NCBI RefSeq assembly: GCF_020165985.1
Contig: NZ_JAIUKZ010000001.1
Location: 62,001 to 126,000 of the forward strand
DNA: 64,000 nt
Reading direction: 5' to 3'
From: Bacillus sp. RAR_GA_16
GTDB lineage: Bacteria > Bacillota > Bacilli > Bacillales > Guptibacillaceae
The notes beneath the pieces were generated by a model. That model was not told the origin of the DNA, made no database searches, and saw only the letters and a list, made by a program, of their open reading frames with translations. A program made the position numbers and the translations under genes. Shown here one piece after another: positions 43,501 to 59,603 of the stretch (the stretch's first letter is position 1; each line of letters opens with the position of its first letter).

Positions 43501-45344
43501 TAGAAATACCCCCCTAATACCGCAATAAGCACGATCACAACGACAAGACCTGAGAATGCTACTGTACCGTACGTTTGCACCTGTCCGGACTGAATATCTG
43601 ATCCCGCTCTCCCCAGTCGTTTCACAAGTCCTGTGAGCGCCTTTGTGCCTCCTTCGATGATGAAACGATCAAAGTACATCCAGAAGTAGCCGATCACGCG
43701 CGTCCCTTTAACAACCGTTACGTGATAAAACTCATCAATAAAATATTTATGCGTTAAGAGGCGATGCACCGGATCCGATCGCTCGCCAGCATATTTTTGC
43801 TTTTTGGAGTACATCATCCAGGCAAGTGCAATACCCGCTAGTGAGACAAAAACGGCACTGATCGGTATCCATGATGGTGCCGTATGATGAGCCACTGTGA
43901 TCGGATAAGGAGTTGTTTCTAACCAATCGCCAAGAAACGTTCCAAACCAGGCTGTTTGCATATAACCTGCTACGATCGAGAGGAATCCAAGAATAAGCAT
44001 CGGAATAAGCATCACTCGAGAAGATTCTTTTCCTTCACTTGAACGGTTGCCTGTAAAGACAAGAAAGTAAAGTCTGAACATATAGAATGCGGTAAGTAAG
44101 GCAGTCAGTAACGCAATCGCAAATAAAATGTATTGCCCATCTGCATACGTAGCGGCGAGAATTTCATCTTTACTAAAAAAGCCTGCCAAAAGTGGGAATC
44201 CTGAAATTGAGAGGCAGCCAATCAAAAAGAGGGCTGCTGTGATTGGGAGCTGCTTTCTCAGTTCTCCCATCTTGAAGATGTCTTGTTCATGAACGGCATG
44301 AATCACACTGCCTGCCGCAAGAAACAGAAGCGCTTTAAAGAAGGCGTGCGTGGTTAGATGGAAAATACCTGCTGTGTACCCTGCTGCACCAAGGGCAAGC
44401 ATCATATAACCAAGCTGACTAATTGTCGAGTAAGCGAGAATTCGTTTAATGTCTCGCTGCACGAGAGCGATGGTAGCAGCAAAAATTGCGGTAAATCCTC
44501 CTGTAATAGCAACGGTCGTCATCGCTATTTCAGAGCTTGAGAAGAGTGGATACATGACGGCAACAAGATAGACCCCTGCAGCCACCATGGTTGCCGCGTG
44601 TATTAATGCGGAGACTGGCGTTGGTCCTTCCATCGCATCAGGAAGCCACGTATGCAGCGGGAACTGCCCTGACTTCCCGACCGCTCCAATAAAAATCAGG
44701 ATCGCGATCAGCGTAACCATAGAGGAAGCGATGTCACCGGCTAGCACTGCCTCAAATATCACATCAAGCTCAAAACTGCCCGTTTGCCAAAACAGTAAGA
44801 AAATCGCAACAAGCAGTCCAATGTCCCCTATTCTCGTTACGATAAACGCTTTTTTCGCCGCGGCTTTGGCTTCAGGCTTATAGAAATAAAAGCCAACAAG
44901 TAAGAAGGAACAAACGCCTACAAGCTCCCAAAACACATAGAGCTGTAGAAGATTAGGGGATAGTACAAGCCCCGTCATCGCAAATGTAAAGAGACCAAGG
45001 TATCCAAAAAACGTCGCAACCCGCTCATCATTCGCCATATAACCGATGGAATACATATGTACGAGAAAACTGACAAGCGTCACGATGACAAGCATTAACG
45101 CATTTAGCGGAGTCACTTCAAAGCCTACTGTCAAGATGACTGAATCGATCGAGAACCAATTAGCTTCTACAAGCAGATTCCCCCTGGCAAAATGACTGAA
45201 AAGCACAAACAAGGCAAAGCCAAAGGCAGCTCCTGTAAAGATGGTGCCAATAAACCCGGCTTTTCGATAGAGGATTGGCCGGGTAAACAGAATGACAAGA
45301 AATGAGAGAAGCGGCAATATCGGGATAAGCCAGACAACGTCCAC
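43500..45344 (-). CDS. nuoL: NADH-quinone oxidoreductase subunit L
   Basis: A 614-residue distal pumping subunit with ~16 helices and the lateral-helix C-terminal part. Signatures include GAVGKSGQFPLHTWLPDAMEGPTPVSALIHAATMV and YSTISQLGYMMLALG. ATG at 45344 with GAAGGGGGT upstream, 16 bases after nuoK. Confidence 0.95.
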   Translation of the reverse strand: MDVVWLIPILPLLSFLVILFTRPILYRKAGFIGTIFTGAAFGFALFVLFSHFARGNLLVEANWFSIDSVILTVGFEVTPLNALMLVIVTLVSFLVHMYSIGYMANDERVATFFGYLGLFTFAMTGLVLSPNLLQLYVFWELVGVCSFLLVGFYFYKPEAKAAAKKAFIVTRIGDIGLLVAIFLLFWQTGSFELDVIFEAVLAGDIASSMVTLIAILIFIGAVGKSGQFPLHTWLPDAMEGPTPVSALIHAATMVAAGVYLVAVMYPLFSSSEIAMTTVAITGGFTAIFAATIALVQRDIKRILAYSTISQLGYMMLALGAAGYTAGIFHLTTHAFFKALLFLAAGSVIHAVHEQDIFKMGELRKQLPITAALFLIGCLSISGFPLLAGFFSKDEILAATYADGQYILFAIALLTALLTAFYMFRLYFLVFTGNRSSEGKESSRVMLIPMLILGFLSIVAGYMQTAWFGTFLGDWLETTPYPITVAHHTAPSWIPISAVFVSLAGIALAWMMYSKKQKYAGERSDPVHRLLTHKYFIDEFYHVTVVKGTRVIGYFWMYFDRFIIEGGTKALTGLVKRLGRAGSDIQSGQVQTYGTVAFSGLVVVIVLIAVLGGYF

Positions 45345-45360
45345 GTTTCTACCCCCTTCG

Positions 45361-45675
45361 CTACTTTTTAAGTGTGTTCATTTCATCTACATTAACGGTA
45401 GCTCTGTTTCGGTAAAGCGCGATTAAGATAGCAAGCCCAACAGCCGCTTCTGCTGCCGCAACCGTAATCGTAAAAAGAGAAAACACCTGACCGCGAATCG
45501 AAGCGCCTACTCCATATTTTGCGAATGCGACAAGGTTTAAGTTAACGGCATTTAACATTAATTCAATTGAAATTAACACGATGACCGCATTGCGTTTCGT
45601 TAAAGCGCCGTATAGTCCAATACAAAACAGAAGCAAAGCAGTTAATAAATAAGCGGAAAGTGGAATCGAGCTCAT
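45361..45675 (-). CDS. nuoK: NADH-quinone oxidoreductase subunit K
   Basis: A 104-residue protein with three transmembrane helices and the conserved Glu residues in [17 protein letters not shown] (~35) and [17 protein letters not shown] (~73) used in proton transfer. It overlaps nuoJ by 4 bases (ATGA). Confidence 0.95.
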   Translation of the reverse strand: MSSIPLSAYLLTALLLFCIGLYGALTKRNAVIVLISIELMLNAVNLNLVAFAKYGVGASIRGQVFSLFTITVAAAEAAVGLAILIALYRNRATVNVDEMNTLKK

Positions 45676-46181
45676 CGCTTCTCACCTTCTTCTTCATCCT
45701 TTTTCGCAAGAATAATTGCGCCAACAAGGGCAACGAGAAGCACAACCGATACAAGTTCAAATGGAATAACATAATCTGTGAATAACATTAGCCCCACCTG
45801 CTCAGTATTGTTTTCATGTAGCTTTTCCGCCTGTGGACCGAGTGACATCGTTCGAATGCCCTTAAATACAATTAAGAAGAATATGGTGATGACGGTTAAG
45901 ACAATGCCTTTTTTCGCCCAGCTTGTTCTCGGCTCTTCTTCGGAATGCTTTGTCAGCATGATCCCAAACAGCATAATGATCGTAATCGCTCCAGAATAAA
46001 TTAAAATTTGAACGACCGCTACAAATTCAGCAGAAAGCATCACATATAGCCCAGCAATACCTAGAAACGTGAGAACAAGGGCCATCACCATATGAATGAC
46101 TTTTGATAGATTGATCATAAGTAAGCCACCGGTGATTGTCACAAGAAAGAGGAAAAGAAAAATAAGCAGCTCCCCGGTCAT
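45672..46181 (-). CDS. nuoJ: NADH-quinone oxidoreductase subunit J
   Basis: A 169-residue five-helix membrane subunit. [31 protein letters not shown] is the conserved TM3 region. It overlaps nuoI and nuoK by ATGA junctions. The tail is Glu/Lys-rich. Confidence 0.93.
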   Translation of the reverse strand: MTGELLIFLFLFLVTITGGLLMINLSKVIHMVMALVLTFLGIAGLYVMLSAEFVAVVQILIYSGAITIIMLFGIMLTKHSEEEPRTSWAKKGIVLTVITIFFLIVFKGIRTMSLGPQAEKLHENNTEQVGLMLFTDYVIPFELVSVVLLVALVGAIILAKKDEEEGEKR

Positions 46182-46597
46182 ACTTTGTTTTCCTTTCGAA
46201 GGTTCGTATCATTTTCATCGAGCCACTCTAAATTTTTAAAAAGATCGTCTCGGCTATATGTCGCAAGCTCAAAATTATTTGTCATAATGATCGCTTCCGT
46301 CGGACATACCTCTGTGCAAAGATCGCATAGGATGCAAATTTCGAAATTAATGTCGTACGTATCAATGATTTTTCCTTTTTTATTCGGATCAGGATGCTTG
46401 ATCCCCGTTAAGGAGATGCAGTCAGTCGGACAAATCGCGACGCACTGATTACAAACAATGCACTTTTCAGGATAAAATTTTTGGATGCCACGAAACCGAT
46501 CGGGTAAGGCAAGTGGCTGATCAGGATACTGATACGTCACTTTTTCCTTCGTCATATTTTTGAGGGTGTAAGCTAAGCCTTTCGCTAATCCACGCAT
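46178..46597 (-). CDS. nuoI: NADH-quinone oxidoreductase subunit I (two 4Fe-4S clusters)
   Basis: A 139-residue ferredoxin-like subunit carrying clusters N6a and N6b. Two CxxCxxCxxxCP motifs are present: CIVCNQCVAICP and CILCDLCTEVCP. It passes electrons towards NuoB. An unusually clear ribosome site (GGGAGGAAG) precedes the ATG at 46597. Confidence 0.95.
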   Translation of the reverse strand: MRGLAKGLAYTLKNMTKEKVTYQYPDQPLALPDRFRGIQKFYPEKCIVCNQCVAICPTDCISLTGIKHPDPNKKGKIIDTYDINFEICILCDLCTEVCPTEAIIMTNNFELATYSRDDLFKNLEWLDENDTNLRKENKV

Positions 46598-46615
46598 GTT
46601 GGCTTCCTCCCTTGT

Positions 46616-47623
46616 TTAGAATGAGCGAATGATTTCAATCACAACGGTCGTTAGAAAAATATTTAATAAAGCGAGCGGCAAAAGAATTTTCCATCCGAAA
46701 GACATTAGCTGATCGGCTCGGAGACGAGGAAATGTGCCGCGAATCCAGATCATCAGGAACACAATCGCGATAAATTTAAGCGCAAACCAGACGGCGCCCG
46801 GTATAAAGGTTAAGAATGGAATCGCCTGCCAGCCCCCGAGAAAGAGAATGGTCGTTAAGGAAGCCATCGCAAACAAGTAAACGTATTCCGCTAGCATAAA
46901 GAACGCAAACCGAAACCCTGAGTATTCAACATGATAACCTGCTACGAGCTCTGATTCTGCCTCAGGCAAGTCAAATGGCGTTCGATTCAATTCGGCAACA
47001 GAAGCAATTAAGAAGATTAGAAACGCAAGCGGCTGTTTAAACAGAAAGGCAACGGATTCCTGCTCCGCAATAATGGTATTAAGATTTAACGATCCTGTTA
47101 ACAGCACAATTCCTACAACGCTCATCACAAGCGGAATTTCATAGGAAATCATTTGAGCAGCTGATCGCATACTTCCGAGAAGGGCATATTTGTTGTTTGA
47201 TGCCCATCCCCCTGCAAGAATGCCGATCGTAGAAATACCAGAAATCGCAATATAATAAAGCAAACCAACGCCGATATTCGCAAACGAAACTTGCTCTGTA
47301 AGTGGTAGTGCGGCTATGACGATAAAAGCTGGCGCAAAGGCAACCACAGGCGCAATGATAAAGAGTGGCCGATCCGCATTGCGTGGGATCGTATCTTCTT
47401 TTAATAGCAGCTTTAATACATCAGCCACTGTTTGCAGCAAACCGAATCGGCCGCCCACTCTGTTTGGTCCATGACGCAGCTGCATAAATCCAAGCACTTT
47501 TCGTTCAGCTAAAATCGCATACGTGACAAATCCTAGCACCACCATCAGCATGGCTGCACCAACAAGGAAAAAACCAAGCGTCTGCCAGTATCCTGGTTGG
47601 GATGCAAGCATATCGTTGATCAT
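46616..47623 (-). CDS. nuoH: NADH-quinone oxidoreductase subunit H
   Basis: A 335-residue membrane subunit with eight helices linking the quinone site to the pumps. Signatures are RHGPNRVGGRFGLLQTVADVLKLLLKED and ELNRTPFDLPEAESELVAGYHVEYSG. The start overlaps the nuoD stop (TAATG). Confidence 0.95.
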   Translation of the reverse strand: MINDMLASQPGYWQTLGFFLVGAAMLMVVLGFVTYAILAERKVLGFMQLRHGPNRVGGRFGLLQTVADVLKLLLKEDTIPRNADRPLFIIAPVVAFAPAFIVIAALPLTEQVSFANIGVGLLYYIAISGISTIGILAGGWASNNKYALLGSMRSAAQMISYEIPLVMSVVGIVLLTGSLNLNTIIAEQESVAFLFKQPLAFLIFLIASVAELNRTPFDLPEAESELVAGYHVEYSGFRFAFFMLAEYVYLFAMASLTTILFLGGWQAIPFLTFIPGAVWFALKFIAIVFLMIWIRGTFPRLRADQLMSFGWKILLPLALLNIFLTTVVIEIIRSF

Positions 47624-48720
47624 TAGCCGTCCACCTCCCCGAGCACAATATCGATGCCTCCAAGAATCGCGATTAAATTCGAGATATTTTCTCCTTCTAA
47701 TAACTCAGGTAGAATTTGAAGGTTATAAAAGGAAGGTCGACGAAATTTCAGACGGTACGGCTCTTTTTTTCCTTTCGATGCAATGTAGCACCCAATTTCT
47801 CCACGGGGTGATTCAACACGAACGTAAGTCTCACCAGCAGGTGGCTTAATGATGCGCGGTACTTTAGCCATAATCGGTCCATCAGAAATTTGCGCCACTG
47901 CCTGTTCCACAATTTTCAGTGCCTCTTCGATTTCAGCCATGCGACAGTTGTAGCGGGCTAGCGCATCACCTTCTGCAAAGATCGGCACCTCAAACTGAAA
48001 GCGATCATAAAGAGAATAAGGCTCGTTTTTCCTGAGGTCCCACTGCACGCCTGTACAGCGAAGATTGGCGCCGCTCAATGAGTAAGCAAGCGCTTTTTGC
48101 TTAGAATAAGCGCCAACTCCCTTCATTCTCGCCATGAAAATTTCATTCCCAGTGACGAGATCATGGTAGCCAGCAAGCTGTTCTCTCATATACGGTACAA
48201 ACTCCCGCACCTTCTCGATCCAGCCTTCAGGCGCATCCCATTTCACGCCACCAACGCGCATATAATTAAAGGTCAGTCGTCCTCCTGAGATCTCCGTTAA
48301 TAAATTAATGATTACTTCTCGCTCTCTGAACGCATAAAGAAATGGACTCATCGCGCCAATATCGAGAAGGTACGTGCCAAACCAAACAAGATGACTCGCT
48401 ATCCTTCCGAGCTCCATCACAATAACGCGAAGATAATCTGCGCGTTCGGGAATGTCCATCGCCATCATCGTTTCAACGGCATGACAAAGGATATAATTAT
48501 TCGTCATGGCTGCGAGGTAGTCCATTCGATCCGTATACGGAATAATTTGCGTATATTGCAAGTTCTCAGCAATTTTTTCCGTACCTCGATGCAAGTAGCC
48601 AATGACGGGCTTTGCTTCTTTGATCACTTCTCCATCAATTTTAAGCACGATGCGAAAGACGCCATGCGTACTCGGATGCTGCGGACCGACATTTAACAGC
48701 ATTTCCTCTGTCCGAATCAT
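47623..48720 (-). CDS. nuoD: NADH-quinone oxidoreductase subunit D
   Basis: A 365-residue 49-kDa-type subunit forming the quinone cavity with NuoB. It has the NVGPQHPSTHGVFRIVL N terminus (quinone-binding His) and IGYLHRGTEKIAEN. It lies 2 bases after nuoC; they are separate genes here. Confidence 0.95.
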   Translation of the reverse strand: MIRTEEMLLNVGPQHPSTHGVFRIVLKIDGEVIKEAKPVIGYLHRGTEKIAENLQYTQIIPYTDRMDYLAAMTNNYILCHAVETMMAMDIPERADYLRVIVMELGRIASHLVWFGTYLLDIGAMSPFLYAFREREVIINLLTEISGGRLTFNYMRVGGVKWDAPEGWIEKVREFVPYMREQLAGYHDLVTGNEIFMARMKGVGAYSKQKALAYSLSGANLRCTGVQWDLRKNEPYSLYDRFQFEVPIFAEGDALARYNCRMAEIEEALKIVEQAVAQISDGPIMAKVPRIIKPPAGETYVRVESPRGEIGCYIASKGKKEPYRLKFRRPSFYNLQILPELLEGENISNLIAILGGIDIVLGEVDG

Positions 48721-48722
48721 CG

Positions 48723-49844
48723 CTACACCTCCACATCATAAGGCTCATAATCTTTTCGAAGCGGATGACCGACCCAATCATCTGGCATCATTATTCTCGT
48801 TAAATTAGGATGACCTTTAAAAACAATGCCAAGCAGGTCATAACCCTCTCGCTCAGGCCAGTTTGCCCCAGTCCACAGCAAGGTGAGCGAATCAATGACC
48901 GGCTCGTCTCGGTCGATTTTCACCTTAAGTGCGACGCTCTGCTGATTTTGATACGAATAGAGGTGGTTGTAAATTTCCATATGCGTTTCAAAATCAGTAC
49001 CGTGCGTTTCCGAAAGATAGTCAAATGCAAGAAGCTCATTGTATTTAAGGAACTGCGCGACTTTAAGGTACGTCTCTTTCTTTGCAACAAGCGTTGGAAC
49101 GTCTTTTGCCAGTCGATTAATATAAGCATCATCGAGAACATCCTCACCAAGGTTTTCTCGAAGAATGTGCAGGTATCGATCAAGCACAGGCTGATTTGGT
49201 GAAGGGCTTTCGTCTTTTATAGGCTCTTCCGTTTCCGAAGCAGCCTTCTTTGCTTTTGCAGCAGCGGCTTTTGCCTTTGCAGCTGCGATCGCTTTTGCTT
49301 TCTCGTCTGAACCACCTGTGGCCTCTTTTTGTTTTTTTAAGGCTGCTGCCTTTGCCTTTGCAGCCGCAACTGCTTTCTTTTTCGCAAGTTCAGCGTCTCC
49401 GCCTTCTTCCCCTTTTTGTTCGCTCTTTTCTTTTTGCTTTTTCAGTGCTGCCGCCTTCGCCTTCGCAGCAGCAACCGCCTTCTTTTTCGCAAGGGCGACA
49501 TCGTCTTCCGAAGCTTCCTGATCCGTTTTGTTTTGGTTCATTTCTTTTTTCAGCGCCGCTGCTTTTGCCTTTGCGGCTGCGACCGCTTTCTTTTTCGCAA
49601 GTTCAACGTCTTCTTCCTCCACTACGCGATTCTGTTCACTTTTCTCCATTTCTTTTTGCTTTTTCAGCGCTGCTGCTTTTGCTTTCGCCGCTGCGACCGC
49701 TTTTTTCTTTTGAAGTTCAAGGTCGTCAGAAGAATTCTCATCTTCCGCTTTCTTTTTTCTTATTTCAGCGGCCTTCCGTTTCGCTTCTTCAACGGCTTTT
49801 CTTTTTTCTTCTGCAAGCTCTTCTGGGGTTTTGCCATCGCTCAT
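48723..49844 (-). CDS. nuoC: NADH-quinone oxidoreductase subunit C with a long Lys/Ala repeat extension
   Basis: A 373-residue protein. Residues ~218-373 are the ordinary 30-kDa NuoC domain ([11 protein letters not shown]...; [43 protein letters not shown], the family signature). Residues 1-215 are an extra highly charged segment: four repeats of ~35 residues with the invariant core [15 protein letters not shown] (~46, 84, 120, 155) plus a partial fifth, separated by acidic linkers, predicted to form helix or coiled coil. Long charged NuoC extensions are known in some Bacillus. ATG at 49844 overlaps the nuoB stop (ATGA). Confidence 0.93.
   Translation of the reverse strand: MSDGKTPEELAEEKRKAVEEAKRKAAEIRKKKAEDENSSDDLELQKKKAVAAAKAKAAALKKQKEMEKSEQNRVVEEEDVELAKKKAVAAAKAKAAALKKEMNQNKTDQEASEDDVALAKKKAVAAAKAKAAALKKQKEKSEQKGEEGGDAELAKKKAVAAAKAKAAALKKQKEATGGSDEKAKAIAAAKAKAAAAKAKKAASETEEPIKDESPSPNQPVLDRYLHILRENLGEDVLDDAYINRLAKDVPTLVAKKETYLKVAQFLKYNELLAFDYLSETHGTDFETHMEIYNHLYSYQNQQSVALKVKIDRDEPVIDSLTLLWTGANWPEREGYDLLGIVFKGHPNLTRIMMPDDWVGHPLRKDYEPYDVEV
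49236..49724. repeat. Tandem ~100-bp coding repeat inside nuoC
   Basis: Four-plus units encode the [15 protein letters not shown] core. DNA copies differ at third positions, so the protein repeat rather than the DNA is conserved. Confidence 0.8.
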
Positions 49845-50359
49845 CGATTCGTCACCCGCTTTCCGGTGCGCGCTTCATAGCGAATCTTTTCTTGTAGTTT
49901 ATTGATGCCGTAGATGAGGGCTGCTGGGTTTGGCGGGCAGCCAGGGATATACACATCAACAGGGACGATTTGATCCACTCCTTTAACTACAGAATAGGAG
50001 TTAATATAAGGTCCGCCAGCAGTCGCACAAGAGCCCATCGCAATAACCCATTTCGGTTCAGGCATTTGATCATAGAGACGCTTTAGGACAGGAGCCATTT
50101 TTTTCGTTACGGTTCCGGATACAATCATGACATCTGACTGTCTCGGTGACGTTCGAAAAAATGTTCCAAAGCGGTCAAGGTCATAATGGGAAGCCCCTGA
50201 ACCCATCATTTCGATTGCACAGCAGGCGAGACCAAACGTTAACGGCCAGAGCGAATTGCTTCGTGCCCATGCCTTTACATTTTCAAGCGTTGCGAGGAAG
50301 ACATTGTGCTTCATTTCCTCGTATTCTTCCGGTGTAATGTTTTCTAAGTTTAAATCCAT
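49841..50359 (-). CDS. nuoB: NADH-quinone oxidoreductase subunit B
   Basis: A 172-residue subunit that holds cluster N2 next to the quinone site. The Cys ligands are the CC pair in LACCAIEMM, the one in [11 protein letters not shown] and the one in [10 protein letters not shown]. The ATG at 50359 ([10 protein letters not shown]) has AAGGTG upstream; the longer ORF would read into nuoA. It overlaps nuoA by 10 bases. Confidence 0.95.
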   Translation of the reverse strand: MDLNLENITPEEYEEMKHNVFLATLENVKAWARSNSLWPLTFGLACCAIEMMGSGASHYDLDRFGTFFRTSPRQSDVMIVSGTVTKKMAPVLKRLYDQMPEPKWVIAMGSCATAGGPYINSYSVVKGVDQIVPVDVYIPGCPPNPAALIYGINKLQEKIRYEARTGKRVTNR

Positions 50360-50727
50360 TTCAACACCTTCTTTTTCCATGCGTATAGTAAGCCAATTAA
50401 TAGCATGACAATAAAGATCATCATTTCGATGAACGCAAAGAAACCAAGCTTTTGATAGGCAACCGCCCATGGATATAAGAAAACGGTTTCGACATCAAAG
50501 ATGACAAAAAACAGTCCGAATAAATAATAACGAACGTTATACTGAATCCAGCTTTGGTGAAACGGCTCAATGCCGCTTTCATAGGTTGTTTGTTTCTCAG
50601 ATGTTGGTTTTGAGGGACGAAGGAATCTTCCTGCTGTTAGGGCAACAGCTGGAAGGAGAAGCCCAAGGAAAAGGAACATGATTACGAAGAGGTAACTATT
50701 TTGGTACACGTTAAGCGATTCACCCAT
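50350..50727 (-). CDS. nuoA: NADH-quinone oxidoreductase subunit A
   Basis: A 125-residue three-helix membrane subunit, first in the operon. It has the conserved [40 protein letters not shown] loop and helix. The ATG at 50727 (MGESLNVYQ) has AGAGGAGAG upstream; an earlier in-frame ATG lies within that ribosome site. Confidence 0.93.
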   Translation of the reverse strand: MGESLNVYQNSYLFVIMFLFLGLLLPAVALTAGRFLRPSKPTSEKQTTYESGIEPFHQSWIQYNVRYYLFGLFFVIFDVETVFLYPWAVAYQKLGFFAFIEMMIFIVMLLIGLLYAWKKKVLKWI

Positions 50728-50847
50728 GAAGGTCTCTCCTCTCATCGTGCTGTAAAGTTGCTAGTCTTGTATACTAATTCAACATCCCCACTCTTATTCT
50801 TGCTTTTATTTGTAAGTTTTTTTAAAATTTCGAACAGGGGTGGTTGA

Positions 50848-51318
50848 ATGAACGACAAACGAATCCGACGATTAACAGAGAAACTGTGGGCAAGGAACAA
50901 ATATACGGTAATGGCAAAGGGTTATGAACACTATAAAGAAATAGGGGAAGCATTAAAGAAAGCTCAAACACCTAAAGAGCTGCTTGGTGTCTATGACTTA
51001 CTAAAAGAAACCTTAACTCTTCCCTATACTAAAAAAGGTATGCGGACAACACTCCAACATATGTGGGGCTATTTAAAAAAAAGAGCAACAAGTGAAGAAA
51101 AGGAACGTTTTTTTGTGATTGTAAACAAGCGCGTCGAACATTCCGTGCCCTTAACCGAAAACGATATTGGCGCTATTCAAGAACATCTGGTCCAGGTACT
51201 CGAAAAATATCCATCAGAATATTTAGCAGAAAGTAGCTTCATTCAATCATATAAGCCGTGGAATGAAGTATATGACAAAAAACAAATCTTCCTTGTTTCA
51301 AGAAACGATTATTTTTAA
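50848..51318 (+). CDS. DUF1722 (YbgA-type) protein
   Basis: A 156-residue protein. ATG at 50848 with AGGGGTGG upstream. It has the DUF1722 layout: LWARNKYTVMAKGYEHYKEIG (~13-33, counterpart of the HKYxxM...GY start), the helical YVDLLKETLTLPYTKKGMRTTLQHMWGYLKK-like core, and the YL-x-x-SFIQSYKPWNEV end. These are small stand-alone relatives of a domain found fused to DUF523 proteins; the role is not settled. It is inserted with the DUF1697 gene between the nuo and atp operons, on the other strand. Confidence 0.75.
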   Translation: MNDKRIRRLTEKLWARNKYTVMAKGYEHYKEIGEALKKAQTPKELLGVYDLLKETLTLPYTKKGMRTTLQHMWGYLKKRATSEEKERFFVIVNKRVEHSVPLTENDIGAIQEHLVQVLEKYPSEYLAESSFIQSYKPWNEVYDKKQIFLVSRNDYF

Positions 51319-51371
51319 GGAAGGACTTTCTCCCTCCCCTCTCGTAGTTAAATCATAAAGGTGGGGATTGA

Positions 51372-51926
51372 ATGGCAACTTATGTTGGGTTATTAAGAGG
51401 CATTAACGTCGGTGGTAAAAATAAGATTAAAATGGCCGAGTTACGCGAGGCTCTTGTAAGTGAAGGATTTCAGAATGTGAAGACGTATATTCAAAGCGGA
51501 AATGTTTTGTTTGAATCTGAAGAAGCAGAAAACCTTTTAAGAAAAAAGATGGAAAAGATCATTGCCGAACAGTTTGGGTTAAGGGTCCCGATCGTTTTAA
51601 GGACGGCGTATGAGTGGAAGAACATCATCGGAAACTGCCCATTCACTGATGAACAAATTTCAAAAGCACAGATAACGGCGATTGGGGAGAGTCTTTATGT
51701 GGCCATGTTAGCAGAACCCCTTTTACAAGATGGGGAAATCGTTACCTACGCCTCTGAAACCGAAGAATACGAGATTAGAGATAGGGAAATTTATTTACTG
51801 TTTCATGAAAGCATTCGAAACTCAAAACTAGCGGCATTCATCACTCGCTCAAATGAGTATGCGACCGTACGGAATTGGAAAACGATAAACAAATTAAATG
51901 GCATGCTACCGAGTGTACAAGTATAA
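51372..51926 (+). CDS. DUF1697 family protein
   Basis: A 184-residue protein that begins with the family-defining TYVGLLRGINVGGKNKIKM and has IQSGNVLFES (~40-50) and the ATVRNWKTINKL C-terminal signature. ATG at 51372 with AGGTGGGGATTG upstream. Function is unknown. It ends at a shared bidirectional terminator facing atpC. Confidence 0.88.
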   Translation: MATYVGLLRGINVGGKNKIKMAELREALVSEGFQNVKTYIQSGNVLFESEEAENLLRKKMEKIIAEQFGLRVPIVLRTAYEWKNIIGNCPFTDEQISKAQITAIGESLYVAMLAEPLLQDGEIVTYASETEEYEIRDREIYLLFHESIRNSKLAAFITRSNEYATVRNWKTINKLNGMLPSVQV

Positions 51927-51933
51927 ATATAAA

Positions 51934-51966
51934 AAAGCACCGGCGGGAAAATCCCGCTGGTGCTTT
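51934..51966. terminator. Bidirectional terminator between the DUF1697 gene and atpC
   Basis: A 15-bp stem AAAGCACCGGCGGGA/TCCCGCTGGTGCTTT with loop AAA. Flanked by an A run and CCTTTT, it can end both converging operons. Confidence 0.88.
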
Positions 51967-51970
51967 CCTT

Positions 51971-52402
<432 letters not shown>

Positions 52403-52471
52403 TTAGAGAAAGAATTCAAACGGCGAGAAAGAGACCTATAAGAGTATAAGAGACACTCTCTGCACTAGAAT

Positions 52472-52591
52472 GATCTAGCTGCGGCTCCTTGGCCCTCGAG
52501 TCGCTTCACCTTTTCGATTGAACACAAAGAACGTGTTCATTCGAAAAGCTTCCAGCGCTTGTCGGGCCAAAGCAGTCGCCTCCGCTTTTCA
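52472..52591. repeat. Dispersed structured repeat, copy C, between atpD and atpC
   Basis: Same family as 39794-40036: TCTAGCTGCGGC start, CCCTCGAGTCGCTTCACCTT, GATTGAACACAAAGAACGTG, GCTTGTCGGG and a CCGCTTTTCAT end. Inner arms are CTTTTCGA/TCGAAAAG and outer arms TTGGCCC/GGGCCAA, both different from copy B but still paired. It ends against the atpD stop codon. Confidence 0.8.
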
Positions 52592-54022
<1,431 letters not shown>

Positions 54023-54085
54023 TTAAGCTGCCAAAACTAGAATCGTCCTTATTTGGCAATTAAGACTATCTATTTCATTCCATTT

Positions 54086-54949
<864 letters not shown>

Positions 54950-54998
54950 TCATTTCACCACCTTTTAAGCTGGCCGCGGCGTTTCCGCCGCATCCCTC

Positions 54999-56513
<1,515 letters not shown>

Positions 56514-56526
56514 TCACCCCTATCTT

Positions 56527-57608
<1,082 letters not shown>

Positions 57609-57693
57609 TCATACAAAACGAATGGCGAAGGTTTCATTTCGAAACTTTCTTCGCCATCATGAAACGATCCAACATCACTATAAAGTTCTTAAA

Positions 57694-57927
<234 letters not shown>

Positions 57928-57972
57928 TCATAAAATAGTTTTTATATAATCAAAACTCATTGTACCCAGTGT

Positions 57973-59071
<1,099 letters not shown>

Positions 59072-59302
59072 TTAATCTTCCCCTGTAAACTTATGTAGAA
59101 GACGAACCAATCCATAAATTCCTCCGCCCAAACCGAGCAAAAGACCAATGATGAGAAAAAGTGGAAAAGTGTCGAATAGACGATCCATCCATCTTCCCAA
59201 AAATACCCCCGCAAGGATCGATCCAACAAGATAAGAAAGGATTGTTGTATAGAGTGCCATCGCCTTCAAATAAAGCGCCCCTTTGCTATAAAGGTGAGTC
59301 AT
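59072..59302 (-). CDS. AtpZ-like membrane protein
   Basis: A 76-residue protein with two transmembrane helices separated by GRWMDRLFDTFPLFLI, the AtpZ/AtpI family signature. AtpZ with AtpI is linked to Mg2+ uptake and ATP-synthase assembly in alkaliphilic Bacillus. First gene of the operon; ATG at 59302 with AAGGTGAG-type sequence overlapping. Confidence 0.82.
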   Translation of the reverse strand: MTHLYSKGALYLKAMALYTTILSYLVGSILAGVFLGRWMDRLFDTFPLFLIIGLLLGLGGGIYGLVRLLHKFTGED

Positions 59303-59494
59303 TGAAAAGGATGTTTTGAGTAAATGAAAACCTTATCACTATACCCTTTGTAAGTCTACAATAGGGTGTACTTGATGTCAATGCGTTTCGGGGAAATGGT
59401 GTGATCAAATTCACAAATAGAAAAATGCTTAAAAAACCCTGTAATACCAAGGATAGTAACGCTTTCACGAGCAGAGTTGTGTTATTCAGAGAAA

Positions 59495-59513
59495 ACAGGG
59501 AATCATTCCCTGT
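59495..59513 (-). terminator. Hairpin in the atp operon leader
   Basis: ACAGGGAATCATTCCCTGT is a 9-bp stem with a single central base, followed on the minus strand by TTTTCTC. It may be a second upp terminator or an attenuator. Confidence 0.45.
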
Positions 59514-59566
59514 CATTTAAGACGGAATTTGTCACTTTTTCATCACATTTTAGGACGTTACAACGA

Positions 59567-59598
59567 AAAAATCTCTTCCAATTTAGGAAGAGATTTTT
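59567..59598 (-). terminator. Rho-independent terminator of upp
   Basis: A 13-bp stem AAAAATCTCTTCC/GGAAGAGATTTTT with a 6-base loop, then TCGTTG on the minus strand, 6 bases past the stop. Confidence 0.8.
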
Positions 59599-59603
59599 CG
59601 TAC

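Larger units (their letters stand above)
59303..59603. other. 301-base region upstream of the atp operon
   Basis: No ORF is supported. It contains the upp terminator, a second hairpin at 59495-59513 and an AT-rich stretch that probably includes the atp promoter. Confidence 0.5.

Noticed and set aside
49236-49724. Regular spacing in nuoC considered as a CRISPR-like array
   Set aside because: The repeats are in frame, encode protein, and lack unique spacers between identical DNA repeats.
49250-49897. 215-codon plus-strand ORF and similar long ORFs opposite nuoC
   Set aside because: They are antisense shadows of the Lys/Ala repeat; the Leu/Phe-rich translation mirrors AAG/GCA codons and has no ribosome site.
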